A DNA stretch of 64,000 bases from Mycolicibacterium arabiense (GCF_010731815.2 NZ_AP022593.1:1736001-1800000); one strand, 5' to 3'. Numbered from the stretch's first letter, positions 52,216-61,318 are shown. The notes: generated by a model from the letters alone, not told the origin. Translations and numbers: made by a program.

Positions 52216-53585
52216 GCGATAGGACGTCACCCGTCCCGACCGGTCCCACCCGCGCGCCGACCAGCACCCGTCGGGCGGTCCTGAACACCGTCAGGGGTTC
52301 GGCGGGCAACCTCGTCGAGTGGTACGACGTCTACGTCTACACCGTGTTCGCGACGTACTTCGAGGCGCAGTTCTTCGACCAAGACGACGAGAACTCCACG
52401 CTGTACATCTACGCGATCTTCGCGGTCACCTTCCTGATGCGGCCGGTGGGCTCGTGGTTCTTCGGCCGCTACGCCGACCGCCGTGGCCGAAAGGCCGCGC
52501 TGATGCTCAGCATCACGATCATGTCGTCGTGTTCGTTCCTCGTCGCAATCATGCCCACCAGGGAGGTCATCGGCTGGTGGGCCGCGGTCATCCTGATCCT
52601 CGCCCGCCTGTTGCAGGGCTTTGCGACGGGCGGTGAGTACGGCACGTCGGCGACCTACATGTCCGAGGCGGCCACCGCGAACCGGCGCGGCTTCCTCTCC
52701 TCGTTCCAGTACGTGACGCTGGTCGGTGGCCACGTCCTCGCGCAGTTCACCCTGCTCATCGCGCTCAGCGTGCTCGACGTCGACGCCGTCAGCGACTGGG
52801 GATGGCGCATCGGCTTCTTCATCGGCGGCATCTCCGCGCTGGTGGTGTTGTGGATGCGACGCTCGATGGACGAATCGCTGAGCGATGCGCACCTCGAGGC
52901 CATCCGCGAGGGCAAGGACCAGTCGGCCGGTTCGCTCAAGGCGCTGTTCACTACGCACTGGCGGCCGCTGCTGCTGGTCTTCCTCATCACCGCGGGCGGC
53001 ACCGTCGCGTTCTACACGTACACGATCAATGCGCCCGCGATCGTGAAGTCGACGTTCGGCAAGGACCAAGCGCTGACGGGTACGTGGATCAACCTGGCGG
53101 GGCTGATCTTCCTGATGCTGTTGCAGCCCATCGGTGGCCTGCTCAGCGACCGGGTGGGCCGCAAGCCGCTGCTGGTGTTCTTTGGCATCGGTGGCGTGCT
53201 GTACACCTACGTGCTGCTCACCTATCTCCCGCAGACCGAGTCGCCGCTGATGGCGTTCGCCTTGACCGCCGTCGGGTACGTGATCCTGACCGGGTACACG
53301 TCGGTCAACGCCATCGTCAAGGCCGAGCTGTTCCCCGCCGAGATCCGCGCCTTGGGCGTCGGATTGGGCTACGCCCTTGCCAATTCGGCGTTCGGCGGCA
53401 CGGCACCGCTGCTGTACCAGGGCGCCAAGTCTGGCGACAACATCGGCTGGTTCATCTTCTACGTGACGGTGATCATCAGCATCAGCCTGCTGGTCTACGT
53501 CTTCGCGCTGAAGAACAAGAGCCTGACCGTGCTCGACCGCGAGCAGGGCAGTGCCTGGCTGCAACCCACCTCGGCGGTCAAATAG
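52212..53585 (+). CDS. MHS-family MFS transporter at the end of the nitrile hydratase operon
   Basis: The 457-residue permease has twelve membrane segments. MHS-family motifs include GNLVEWYDVYVYTVFATYF in TM1, RPVGSWFFGRYADRRGRKAA, FATGGEYGTSATYMSEAA, and GGLLSDRVGRKPLL in the second half. MHS members import organic acids such as alpha-ketoglutarate or related small acids with protons. It overlaps cbtA by 4 bp, so it belongs to the nitrile hydratase operon. It may import the nitrile substrate or handle the acid product, which is not settled from sequence. Confidence 0.9.
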   Translation: MSDRTSPVPTGPTRAPTSTRRAVLNTVRGSAGNLVEWYDVYVYTVFATYFEAQFFDQDDENSTLYIYAIFAVTFLMRPVGSWFFGRYADRRGRKAALMLSITIMSSCSFLVAIMPTREVIGWWAAVILILARLLQGFATGGEYGTSATYMSEAATANRRGFLSSFQYVTLVGGHVLAQFTLLIALSVLDVDAVSDWGWRIGFFIGGISALVVLWMRRSMDESLSDAHLEAIREGKDQSAGSLKALFTTHWRPLLLVFLITAGGTVAFYTYTINAPAIVKSTFGKDQALTGTWINLAGLIFLMLLQPIGGLLSDRVGRKPLLVFFGIGGVLYTYVLLTYLPQTESPLMAFALTAVGYVILTGYTSVNAIVKAELFPAEIRALGVGLGYALANSAFGGTAPLLYQGAKSGDNIGWFIFYVTVIISISLLVYVFALKNKSLTVLDREQGSAWLQPTSAVK

Positions 53586-53594
53586 CATTTCCGC

Positions 53595-54095
53595 ATGGGC
53601 ATACCCGAGGTCGACCCGACGGCCGGATCGCCACTGCTTCGCCACGGCGCCCGGGTGACGGGCAACAAGCCCGGCCGCTGGCTGGCCCGGCGGGTGGCGC
53701 CGCGCGTCGACCGCCAGTTGCTCCGCCTGAGCAAGGGCAAGCTGTCGACGGCGATGGTGACGCCCGAACTGCTGCTCGTCAGCACCGGAGCGAAGACGGG
53801 TCAGCGACGGACCACTCCCCTGACCTACTTCACCGACGGCGGACGGGCCATCGTCATCGCGTCCAACTACGGCAGCTCGCGACATCCGTCCTGGTACTAC
53901 AACGTCCTGGCGCACCCCCGGGTCACCATCTCCGCGGGCGGATACACCGGCGAGTTCCTCGCCCAGGAGATCTCGGGCTCCGAGCGGAACCGGCTGTGGG
54001 GCCTTGCGACCACCTTCATCCCGTCCTACGCCCAGTACGAACGGCTGGCGGGCAAGCGCACGATCCCGGTCGTGGCGTTCACCGAGACCCCCTGA
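53595..54095 (+). CDS. Deazaflavin (F420)-dependent nitroreductase-family protein
   Basis: The 166-residue protein belongs to the Ddn-like split-barrel family. A basic N-terminal part (RWLARRVAPRVDRQLLRLSKG) is followed by LLLVSTGAKTGQRRTTPLTY, SNYGSSRHPSWYYNVLAHPR, and VVAFTETP. This is the pattern of F420-dependent reductases that bind membrane quinones or reduce nitro compounds. It starts 9 bp after the MFS stop and could be in the same transcript. The natural substrate is unknown. Confidence 0.85.
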   Translation: MGIPEVDPTAGSPLLRHGARVTGNKPGRWLARRVAPRVDRQLLRLSKGKLSTAMVTPELLLVSTGAKTGQRRTTPLTYFTDGGRAIVIASNYGSSRHPSWYYNVLAHPRVTISAGGYTGEFLAQEISGSERNRLWGLATTFIPSYAQYERLAGKRTIPVVAFTETP

Positions 54096-54157
54096 CCGCT
54101 CCTCGCGCCGCCACGTACGGTCGAGGTCGCCCAACATCAAGCCGGGAGGAATGACGA

Positions 54158-54655
54158 ATGGCCGACGCAGACGCCGCATCGATCCGAGCAGCCCGAGGCG
54201 AGTGGGCGGATGAACACCTTCGGAGCTACCTGGAATCGGGCGGCGCTCAGGGTCACGTCCTCGATCTCAGCTCCGTGGGCGGCCACGCACTGACCACCCA
54301 TTGCCTGATCAAGTGCGTGGGGCGCAAGTCCGGGCGGGTGCACGTCAAGCCGTTGATTTACGGCAACGTCGCCGGTGAGATCGTCATCGTGGCCTCCAAG
54401 GGTGGCGCGGACGACCATCCGCAGTGGTACCTGAACATCCAGGACAGCGAGACCATCGGCGTTCAGATCGCCACGCAGGCGTTCGAGGCAACGTGGCGTG
54501 AGCCCGAGGACGAAGAGCGTCACGCCGTGTGGACGTACATGACCCACCTGTACCCGCCGTACCTCGGCTACCAGACGTCGACGACGCGCCGCATCCCGGT
54601 CGTGATGCTGAAGACGGTGCGCCCGATCCCGGCCTTCACCCCCGCCGACGCCTGA
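54158..54655 (+). CDS. Deazaflavin-dependent nitroreductase/quinone-reductase family protein
   Basis: The 165-residue protein is a second FDOR-type split-barrel protein. It has LIKCVGRKSGRVHVKPLIYG, VASKGGADDHPQWYLNIQDS, and YLGYQTSTTRRIPVVMLKT. It differs from the preceding gene (shorter basic N-terminus, different C-terminus), so the two are not recent copies. FDOR-A proteins use F420H2 and reduce quinones, fatty acids or xenobiotics. It lies 62 bp after the first and 49 bp before an aldo/keto reductase. Confidence 0.84.
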   Translation: MADADAASIRAARGEWADEHLRSYLESGGAQGHVLDLSSVGGHALTTHCLIKCVGRKSGRVHVKPLIYGNVAGEIVIVASKGGADDHPQWYLNIQDSETIGVQIATQAFEATWREPEDEERHAVWTYMTHLYPPYLGYQTSTTRRIPVVMLKTVRPIPAFTPADA

Positions 54656-54704
54656 CTCCGCGACATGACCCTCATCGATGGGTGACGGTCCCTACGATGG
54701 GGTG

Positions 54705-55775
54705 ATGACCGACGATCTGGCGATCTCCGACGTCCCCTTCACCAACGACCCCTGGGTAGCGGCGCGGGAACGCTATGCCGCGATGCCGTACCGACGGGTC
54801 GGGACGTCCGGGCTACTGCTCCCGGCGATATCGCTCGGTCTCTGGTACAACTTCGGCGACAACCGCCCCTTCGACGGGCAACGAGAAGTGTTGCGCTACG
54901 CCTTCGATCGCGGGATCACGCACTTCGACCTCGCCAACAACTACGGCCCACCGTATGGCTCTGCCGAGGAGAACTTCGGCCGGATGCTGCGCCGGGACTT
55001 CAAGCCCTACCGCAACGAACTGATCATCTCCACCAAGGCGGGCTGGGACATGTGGCCGGGGCCCTATGGCCAGCTCGGTGGCAGGGCCTACCTCTTGGCG
55101 AGCCTCGACGCCTCGCTGGACCGGCTCGGTCTCGACTACGTCGACGTCTTCTACTCCCACCGCATCGACCCGGTCACGCCGCTGGAGGAGACGATCGGCG
55201 CACTGGACACCGCCGTGCGCGCGGGAAAGGCTCGCTACGTTGGCATTTCGTCGTACTCGGCAGCCAAGACGTCCGAGGCCGCGGCCATCGCACGCCGTCT
55301 GGGCACCCCGCTGGTCATCCACCAACCGTCGTACTCGCTGCTGAACCGATGGATCGAAGGCGATCTGACCGCCGAACTCGGAAACGCAGGCATGGGGGCC
55401 ATTGCGTTCACCGCGCTGGCGCAGGGCCTGCTGACCGACCGCTATCTGCAGCGGCCCGCGGGTGACGTCGACCGCGCGACGGCGCGACCGACGTTCGACG
55501 ACGAGCTGGTGACCGACGAGGTCCTCGAACGACTCCGGGGACTCGCGGGCATTGCCGAGCGCCGCGGTCAGTCGCTGGCCCAGCTCGCGCTGGCGTGGGT
55601 GCTGCGCGACCCCACGGTGGCCTCCACCCTGGTCGGCGCGTCGAGCGTCGCCCAGCTCGAGGAGAACCTCGGCGCGCTGGACAACTTGGACTTCACGGCG
55701 GAGGAACTCAGCGAGATCGACCGCTACGCATCCGATTCCGGCATCGATCTGTGGCGCGAGAGTTCCGACGTCTAG
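54705..55775 (+). CDS. Aldo/keto reductase (YghZ/MgrA-like)
   Basis: The 356-residue AKR resembles the methylglyoxal-reductase group. It has MPYRRVGTSGLLLPAISLGL, the tetrad residues in HFDLANNYGPPYGSAEE, the Lys in ISTKAGWDMWP, the His in VFYSHRIDP, and the ending VGASSVAQLEENLGAL. The insert before the Tyr is typical of the subgroup. It starts with ATG at 54705. It follows two F420-type reductases, so a redox or detoxification patch is likely. The substrate, possibly methylglyoxal or similar, is unproven. Confidence 0.88.
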   Translation: MTDDLAISDVPFTNDPWVAARERYAAMPYRRVGTSGLLLPAISLGLWYNFGDNRPFDGQREVLRYAFDRGITHFDLANNYGPPYGSAEENFGRMLRRDFKPYRNELIISTKAGWDMWPGPYGQLGGRAYLLASLDASLDRLGLDYVDVFYSHRIDPVTPLEETIGALDTAVRAGKARYVGISSYSAAKTSEAAAIARRLGTPLVIHQPSYSLLNRWIEGDLTAELGNAGMGAIAFTALAQGLLTDRYLQRPAGDVDRATARPTFDDELVTDEVLERLRGLAGIAERRGQSLAQLALAWVLRDPTVASTLVGASSVAQLEENLGALDNLDFTAEELSEIDRYASDSGIDLWRESSDV

Positions 55776-55898
55776 CGGCGAAGTCACGATCTGGAATTCA
55801 CCCGAGCAGAACCGCGGCGTGACCGACGTGGACGTGGTCGACTCGATCGACACACGACAGCAGCGTCCGGCCGCCCGACGGCCGCGAAGGGAGAACCG

Positions 55899-56108
55899 AT
55901 GAGCGAGCACACCTACCGCGTCATCGAGATCGTCGGCACGTCGCCCGAGGGCATCGACACCGCGATCCGCAACGGCATCGGCCGAGCCGCCCAGACCACG
56001 CGGAACCTGGACTGGTTCGAGGTCGCTTCGGTGCGCGGTGAGATCTCCGACGGTGCGGTCGCACACTTTCAGGTGACCCTCAAGGTCGGCTTCCGCATCG
56101 ACGACTGA
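55899..56108 (+). CDS. Dodecin (flavin-binding)
   Basis: The 69-residue protein matches mycobacterial dodecin (Rv1498A) almost residue by residue: HTYRVIEIVGTSPEGIDTA, RAAQTTRNLDWFEVASVRGE, and GAVAHFQVTLKVGFRIDD. Dodecins form hollow 12-mers that bind and buffer flavin or FMN. The conserved Trp for stacking the flavin is present (LDWFEV). It is a single-gene unit, 123 bp after the aldo/keto reductase. Confidence 0.94.
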   Translation: MSEHTYRVIEIVGTSPEGIDTAIRNGIGRAAQTTRNLDWFEVASVRGEISDGAVAHFQVTLKVGFRIDD

Positions 56109-56147
56109 GTCGACGCGCGGCCGCTCAGGTCGCCGACCGCCTATTGA

Positions 56148-56167
56148 CAATCGATAGATATCGATTG
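56148..56167. promoter_or_regulatory. Strong palindrome and -35 upstream of the DUF2975/XRE pair
   Basis: CAATCGAT (56148-56155) and ATCGATTG (56160-56167) form a perfect 8-bp dyad with a 4-bp spacer. A -35-like TTGACA (56144-56149) overlaps it. It lies 11 bp before the DUF2975 ATG, so a bound repressor would block transcription or translation. Confidence 0.7.
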
Positions 56168-56178
56168 AGTCTTGATGC

Positions 56179-56658
56179 ATGCCACTCGAGCGTTGGGCCG
56201 TGCCTGCCCTGAGGACCTTCCTCGTCGTGCTGTTCGCGGTCCTGCTGCTGCTTCAAGTCATGTCGCTGCCAGGCCAGTTCGCGCACATGGCCCAGGAGTC
56301 GCCGGACCAGGCGCACCTCCGGTGGCCCTTGACGGTGGTCTCGGTCTTCTGGGTGCTGTGCGTCCAGGTGGTGCTCGTCTGCATCTGGAGGCTGCTCACG
56401 ATGGTCAAGAGCGACCGCATCTTCACGCCGGCATCGCTGGTGTGGGTGGACGTGATCATCTGGGCGATCGCAGCCGGATGGGTGACGTTCCTCGGCGCAT
56501 TCCTCTACGTCGGCTTCCATGCGACCGACCCCGGGACGCCGCTGCTGATGTTCCTGCTGCTGGTCGGCGGTGCCGTCCTCGGATCGCTGATGGTGGTCAT
56601 GCGGGCCCTGCTGCGCCAGGCCACCGCGCTACGCACCGACATGGATGCGGTGATCTGA
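56179..56658 (+). CDS. DUF2975 membrane protein
   Basis: The 159-residue protein has four hydrophobic segments: FLVVLFAVLLLLQVMSL, LTVVSVFWVLCVQVVLVCIW, VDVIIWAIAAGWVTFLGAFL and LMFLLLVGGAVLGSLMVVM. The linker LTMVKSDRIFTPASLVW before the third segment is the DUF2975 hallmark. Proteins of this family are nearly always paired with a small XRE regulator, as here (1-bp overlap). The role is unknown; a membrane sensor or antitoxin-like partner has been guessed. A perfect palindrome upstream suggests autoregulation by the XRE gene. Confidence 0.85.
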   Translation: MPLERWAVPALRTFLVVLFAVLLLLQVMSLPGQFAHMAQESPDQAHLRWPLTVVSVFWVLCVQVVLVCIWRLLTMVKSDRIFTPASLVWVDVIIWAIAAGWVTFLGAFLYVGFHATDPGTPLLMFLLLVGGAVLGSLMVVMRALLRQATALRTDMDAVI

Positions 56659-56864
56659 TGCCCGTCGTCGTGCGCATCGACGTGCAGTTGGCAAGGCGGA
56701 AGATGAGCGTCGGCGAGTTCGCCGATCGGATCGGGCTGACGCCGGCGAACGTGGCGGTGCTCAAGAACGGCCGGGCCAAGGCGATCCGCTTCAGCACGCT
56801 GGAGGCCATGTGCCGGGTGCTCGAGTGCCAGCCAGGCGACCTGCTCGAGTGGGTCGAGGAGTGA
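56658..56864 (+). CDS. Small XRE helix-turn-helix regulator (YozG-like), partner of DUF2975
   Basis: The 68-residue protein is a single helix-turn-helix: VRIDVQLARRKMSVGEFADR, IGLTPANVAVLKNGRAKAIR, LEAMCRVLECQPGDLLEW. This is the YozG-type pattern found with DUF2975 membrane proteins. The start overlaps the DUF2975 stop by 1 bp (TGATG). It likely binds the upstream palindrome and represses its own operon. No further genes belong to the pair. Confidence 0.87.
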   Translation: MPVVVRIDVQLARRKMSVGEFADRIGLTPANVAVLKNGRAKAIRFSTLEAMCRVLECQPGDLLEWVEE

Positions 56865-56984
56865 GCCCCTCTCCGCACGCCGCTGGGCGCCTCGAGAAAC
56901 ATGGGTGTGCTATGCATATTTGGTGCCGTGCCCTTCGACCCCGATCCCCGGGCTGACTCCGAAGCACGGGTTTGCGGTGTCCTC

Positions 56985-58229
56985 ATGACCGCGGAGGCCG
57001 TATCGACCCAGCGCCCTCGCAACGCTCTGGGACTGATGTTCGATCCCGTGTTTGGTGCGCTGTTCTGGGGAAAGATGTTCGCGGTCGTCGCGGTGTGGAC
57101 GCACGGCATCGTCGCGGCCATCGTCATCTATGACGCGACGCGTTCGGCCCTGATGGTCGGCCTGGTCGGGGTCGTCCAGTTCGGCCCGCAGCTGATCCTG
57201 ACGCCCACCAGCGGCAAGTGGGCGGACACCGGCAACCCCGCACGACAGATCCTGCTGGGCAGAGTGCTGTGCGTCCTCGGGTCGGGGTTGGTGGCAGCGT
57301 GGCTGTTCGCCGACCCCGGGCTTCTGGGGCTCGCGGTGGCCGTTCCGGTCCTCATCGGATCGTTGCTCGTGGGACTCGGTTTCGTCGTGGGCGGTCCGGC
57401 CATGCAGTCGATCGTCCCGAACATCATTCGCGACGGTGAGCTGTCGACCGCCATGGCGCTGAACAGCATTCCGATGACCATCGGCCGCATCGTGGGTCCC
57501 GCCGCCGGCGCCTATCTCGCGGCACACCTGGGCTCGAGCGCCGCGTTCGCCGCGGCGGCCGCGCTGCACCTGATCTTCGCCCTCTTCATCGTCGCCGTGC
57601 GCTTCCCCGCACCGCCGAAGAGGCGCTCCGGCACCGACTACCGCGTGCGCGCCGCCGTCAAGTACGTCTGGCACGACCGCCCGCTGCTGCTGGCGCTGCT
57701 CGCCGTGGCCACGGTGGGCATCGCCTCGGACCCGTCGATCACGCTGGCGCCCTCGCTCGCCGATGCCCTCGGCGGCGACAGCCGCCTCGTCGGAACGCTG
57801 TCGGCGGTCTTCGGCGTCGGCGCGGCCGTGGGCATGGCCAGCCTGGCGCTGATGGGTGGGCGGGTCGCGTCTGCCTGGGTCTCGTCGATAGGACTCGGCG
57901 TTCTCGCAGTCGGTTCCGCGGTGCTCGCGGTGGGCACCGTCACCGGGATCGCGTTGGCCGGATTCGCCCTCGCCGGCCTCGGTTTCGGGTGGGCCATGAC
58001 GGGTCTGAGCACCGTGGTGCAGGAGCGTGCACCCGAGGAACTACGCGGCCGCATCATGGCCCTGTGGCTCGTCGGATTCGTGGGCTCCCGGCCGATCGCC
58101 GCCCTCGTCCTCGGCGGCGCCGCGGACCTGATCAACGTCCAGGCGGGGTTCGCCGTCGCGGCCGCCCTGACCATCGCAGTGACGCTACTGTGCCGGCCGT
58201 CGAAGCTGACCGGGCCGCTACCGACCTAG
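56985..58229 (+). CDS. MFS exporter (enterobactin-exporter-like subfamily)
   Basis: The 414-residue permease has about twelve hydrophobic segments: GALFWGKMFAVVAVWTHGIV, VGLVGVVQFGPQLILTPTSG, AAGAYLAAHLGSSAAFAAAA, and ARRGAR-free loops typical of MFS_3. An in-frame ATG at 56901 would add 28 residues; I prefer 56985 because a hydrophobic start follows. MFS_3 proteins export small compounds such as siderophores or drugs. It is convergent with the GH3 beta-glucosidase, sharing a 4-bp overlap at the stops. Confidence 0.83.
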   Translation: MTAEAVSTQRPRNALGLMFDPVFGALFWGKMFAVVAVWTHGIVAAIVIYDATRSALMVGLVGVVQFGPQLILTPTSGKWADTGNPARQILLGRVLCVLGSGLVAAWLFADPGLLGLAVAVPVLIGSLLVGLGFVVGGPAMQSIVPNIIRDGELSTAMALNSIPMTIGRIVGPAAGAYLAAHLGSSAAFAAAAALHLIFALFIVAVRFPAPPKRRSGTDYRVRAAVKYVWHDRPLLLALLAVATVGIASDPSITLAPSLADALGGDSRLVGTLSAVFGVGAAVGMASLALMGGRVASAWVSSIGLGVLAVGSAVLAVGTVTGIALAGFALAGLGFGWAMTGLSTVVQERAPEELRGRIMALWLVGFVGSRPIAALVLGGAADLINVQAGFAVAAALTIAVTLLCRPSKLTGPLPT

Positions 58230-60508
58230 TCCCCCGCCGAATTACGGGCGTTGATCGAATCCAGCAGCGCCTGAACCTCGGCGGCCCCGACACCGCTTCC
58301 CGCACCGAAGCCTCTGACCATCCGGCCGATGGGAATCGACGCGGCCATGCGCAGCATGTCGACGCCGAGCGCCTCGCCTCCACCGTCGCCTGCCGGCGCG
58401 AACGATGCGAACGCTTCGCCGAGTGCCTGAGCGCCAACGGGATCCGACATCAGCTCGCCGAGGGTGGATTCGAGTGTGAACGGCAGCCGTCCGTCGTCGC
58501 CGTCCATCTCGACGTCCTCCCCGAGCCTGAGGTCGCGACTCGACGCGCCCGCTTCGATGCGGTAGGTGCCACCCTCCACGACCCACCGGTTCAGCCGGTC
58601 ATCCCAGTACGCGAGGTCGCGGCGCTCGATACGCACCGAGATGACCGTGCTCGCACCGGGTTCGAGGTCGACGGACCCGAATCCGACGAGTTCGCGCGGC
58701 GCACGGCTGACCGTCGACGTGGCCACGGACGCGTAGAGCTGCACCACTTCTCGGCCGGCGCGCTCCCCGGTATTCGTCACGGTGACCCGGGCGAGGATCC
58801 CCTCGCCATCGACTGCCAGGTCGAGTCCGTCATAGCCGAAGGACGTGTAGGACAGGCCATGCCCGAACGGGTAGAGCACGTCCTGCCCGCGGACGTCGTA
58901 CCCCCGGTACCCCACGAAGATGCCTTCCCCGTAGCGTACGCGCGAGTGCTCGCCGGGGAAGTGCGGATAACTGGGAGCGTCCTCCAGTCGCAGCGGGAAG
59001 GTCTCCGCCACGCGGCCCGACGGGTTCACCGCACCGGTAAGCACGTCGGCGATCGCACCGCCGCCCGCCTGCCCGAGCAGTGCGCCGCCCAGGATTGCGC
59101 GCGCTGAAGCGTGCACCGGTGCGAGTCGCAACACGCCTCCGGCGGACACGACCACGACGGTGTTGGATTGCGCCGCAACCACTTCCTCCAGGAGAGCCAG
59201 CTGATCGCCGGGCACGTCGATGTCGTCGCGGTCGAACCCTTCGGACTCCTGACTGGCGGCGAGGCCGGCGAAGACGACGGCGACATCGGCGGCCGCTGCC
59301 GTGCGGACCGCCTCGGCACGCAACGCGCCAGCGTCGGCCATGCCGCCCGTGTCGAAGCCGCGGGCGAAGGTCACCTCGCCGTCGACGGCCGCCCGGATCT
59401 CCTCGAGCGGCGAGTCCACCCGCGTCGGAGTCACGTGCGAACTGCCGCCGCCCTGATAGCGCGGGTCTTCGGCGAACGCGCCAATGACGGCCACCGACCG
59501 CCGCGTGTCGAGAGGCAGCAGGTCGTTCTCGTTCTTGAGCAGGACGATGCTGCGGCCTGCCGCCTCCCGGGCCAGCGCGTGATGCGCATCGGCATCGACG
59601 GTGACGTCGCGCCGTCCGGCGTCCACCCGTGCCGACAGCCGGGCCACGGCCCGCGCCGCTCGATCGACCGCCGATGCGTCGAGTCGGCCATCGGACGCCG
59701 CGGTGACGACCGCGGCGTCGTCGGCGGCGGTATCGCCCGGCATCTGCAGGTCGAGGCCTGCCGCGACGGCTGCGACCCGGTCGGCCACCGCGCCCCAGTC
59801 GCTCACCACCAGACCGTCGAAGCCCCACGTGTCGCGCAGCACGTCGGTGAGCAGCCAGCGGTTCTGCGAGGCGTACACGCCGTTGATCCGGTTGTAGGAG
59901 CACATGACGGTCCACGGTTCGGCATCGCGCACGACTCGTTCGAACGCGCGGAGATAGATCTCTCGCAGCGTGCGCTGGTCCACCTCGGCGCTGGTGCGCA
60001 TGCGGTCGTGCTCCTGATTGTTGACCGCGAAGTGCTTGAGGGACGCGCCGACTCCGCCCGATTGCAGTCCGCGAACCCACTCGATGGCGAGCCTCCCGGA
60101 AAGGTACGGGTCCTCGCTGAAGTACTCGAAGTTGCGGCCGCACCGCGGGTCCCGCTTGATGTTGATGCCGGGCCCGAGCAGCACACCCAGCCCGACGGCC
60201 TGCGCCTCGTCGGCGAGCGCCGCGCCGACGCGCCGGGCCAGTTCGGGATCCCAACTCTGCGCCAGACCGACGGCCGGTGGGAAGCAGGTAGCCGGAACGC
60301 TGCCGCCCAGTCCGAGGTGGTCACCGGCCTCGGCCTGGAAGCGGACGCCGTGTGGCCCATCGGACATCGCCACCGCCGAGACGCCCGCTACCGCCTTGGT
60401 CCGCCAGAAGGACGCCCCGCCCCCGAGCGCTGCCTTCTGCTCGGGCGTGAGTTCGCCGACGGCGTCCTCCGACGCCCGAGTGCGGTGTTCTGACCCCTTC
60501 GTCACCAC
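58226..60508 (-). CDS. GH3 beta-glucosidase / beta-xylosidase-type glycoside hydrolase
   Basis: The 760-residue enzyme has the GH3 two-domain plan plus a C-terminal fibronectin-III-like domain. It has GINIKRDPRCGRNFEYFSED, SLKHFAVNNQEHDRMRTSAE, the nucleophile Asp in FDGLVVSDWGAV, and the second domain AFAEDPRYQGGGSSHVTPTR with FDRDDIDVPGDQLALLEEVV. It has no signal peptide, so it works on imported oligosaccharides inside the cell. Starts at 60505 or 60508 are GTG and both possible. It is convergent with the MFS gene and divergent from a PPOX protein. Typical substrates are cellobiose or aryl-beta-glucosides. Confidence 0.92.
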   Translation of the reverse strand: MVTKGSEHRTRASEDAVGELTPEQKAALGGGASFWRTKAVAGVSAVAMSDGPHGVRFQAEAGDHLGLGGSVPATCFPPAVGLAQSWDPELARRVGAALADEAQAVGLGVLLGPGINIKRDPRCGRNFEYFSEDPYLSGRLAIEWVRGLQSGGVGASLKHFAVNNQEHDRMRTSAEVDQRTLREIYLRAFERVVRDAEPWTVMCSYNRINGVYASQNRWLLTDVLRDTWGFDGLVVSDWGAVADRVAAVAAGLDLQMPGDTAADDAAVVTAASDGRLDASAVDRAARAVARLSARVDAGRRDVTVDADAHHALAREAAGRSIVLLKNENDLLPLDTRRSVAVIGAFAEDPRYQGGGSSHVTPTRVDSPLEEIRAAVDGEVTFARGFDTGGMADAGALRAEAVRTAAAADVAVVFAGLAASQESEGFDRDDIDVPGDQLALLEEVVAAQSNTVVVVSAGGVLRLAPVHASARAILGGALLGQAGGGAIADVLTGAVNPSGRVAETFPLRLEDAPSYPHFPGEHSRVRYGEGIFVGYRGYDVRGQDVLYPFGHGLSYTSFGYDGLDLAVDGEGILARVTVTNTGERAGREVVQLYASVATSTVSRAPRELVGFGSVDLEPGASTVISVRIERRDLAYWDDRLNRWVVEGGTYRIEAGASSRDLRLGEDVEMDGDDGRLPFTLESTLGELMSDPVGAQALGEAFASFAPAGDGGGEALGVDMLRMAASIPIGRMVRGFGAGSGVGAAEVQALLDSINARNSAGD

Positions 60509-60612
60509 ATCCGGTCTACCACGGCCGCCGGATCCACCCTCGTCGTGCGCGGCTTGAAAATCGTCAGGAAGGGCATCCCTGCATGGACCCGATCCCGACC
60601 CTGGAGATGCCC

Positions 60613-61038
60613 ATGTCATCGTCACTGACCGACGACGCCAAGAAGATGCTCGCCAAACCCAATCCTGCCGTCATCTGCACCACCCGACGCGACGGCCAGC
60701 CCGTGTCCGCTGCCACCTGGTACCTGTTCCGAGACGATCGCATCCTGGTCAACATGGACGTCGGCCGGAAGCGCCTGAATCACATGCGCAGGGATCCGCG
60801 GGTCTCACTCACCGTGATCGACGAGAACGATTGGTACACCCACGTGACCGTGATCGGTCACGTGACGGAGATCTACGACGACGACGGCCTGGCCGACATC
60901 GACGCGCTGTCCGAGCACTACCAGGGCAAGGAGTATCCCGACCGGAACCGCCTGCGAGTCAGTGCCCTGATCGAAGTCGACCGCGTGCACGGCTGGGGCG
61001 CGCAGAAGAACAACGATCAGCCCGATGGCAGCGGCTAG
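60613..61038 (+). CDS. PPOX-class F420/FMN-dependent oxidoreductase
   Basis: The 141-residue split-barrel protein has LAKPNPAVICTTRRDGQPVS, WYLFRDDRILVNMDVGRKRL, HMRRDPRVSLTVIDENDWYT and VTEIYDDDGLADIDALSEHY. This is the PPOX group that mostly uses F420 in mycobacteria. The ATG at 60613 follows GGAG at a good distance; ATG at 60607 is also possible. It is divergent from the beta-glucosidase. Substrate unknown. Confidence 0.87.
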   Translation: MSSSLTDDAKKMLAKPNPAVICTTRRDGQPVSAATWYLFRDDRILVNMDVGRKRLNHMRRDPRVSLTVIDENDWYTHVTVIGHVTEIYDDDGLADIDALSEHYQGKEYPDRNRLRVSALIEVDRVHGWGAQKNNDQPDGSG

Positions 61039-61102
61039 TCCGATTCGAGACTGATTGCCGCACAACGACGATGGCATCGCCTGCGGACCGGCAGCGTGGT
61101 TC

Positions 61103-61318
61103 TCAGCGGTGATTGCGATGAATGATGATGATCTGAGGTTGGGGTTGAACGTGCGGAGCGACTGCAGTGATCTGGCTGTTGCCTGGCGAGACGCATTGGG
61201 TAGCCGATCCGATGTCGGTACACGTGAGCGGAGACGCGGCTGCCGTGGGCGCTGCGAGAACGGCCGCCGCAGCCGCCGCCACGAACAGCGGGGCCAGGTG
61301 GGAGGCTGTGAAGTGCAT
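61103..61318 (-). CDS. Small exported mycobacterial protein
   Basis: The 71-residue product has a signal peptide (FTASHLAPLFVAAAAAAVLA) with cleavage near AAA-SPLTC. The short mature chain has a Cys pair (LTCTDIGSATQCVSPGNSQI) and a basic, Ile-rich end (IIIIHRNHR). Proteins with a TCTDIG...QC core are common, uncharacterised exported proteins in mycobacteria. The ATG at 61318 is chosen because the signal sequence starts there. It is convergent with the PPOX gene, and the 206-bp gap to the next gene holds nothing clear. Confidence 0.75.
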   Translation of the reverse strand: MHFTASHLAPLFVAAAAAAVLAAPTAAASPLTCTDIGSATQCVSPGNSQITAVAPHVQPQPQIIIIHRNHR

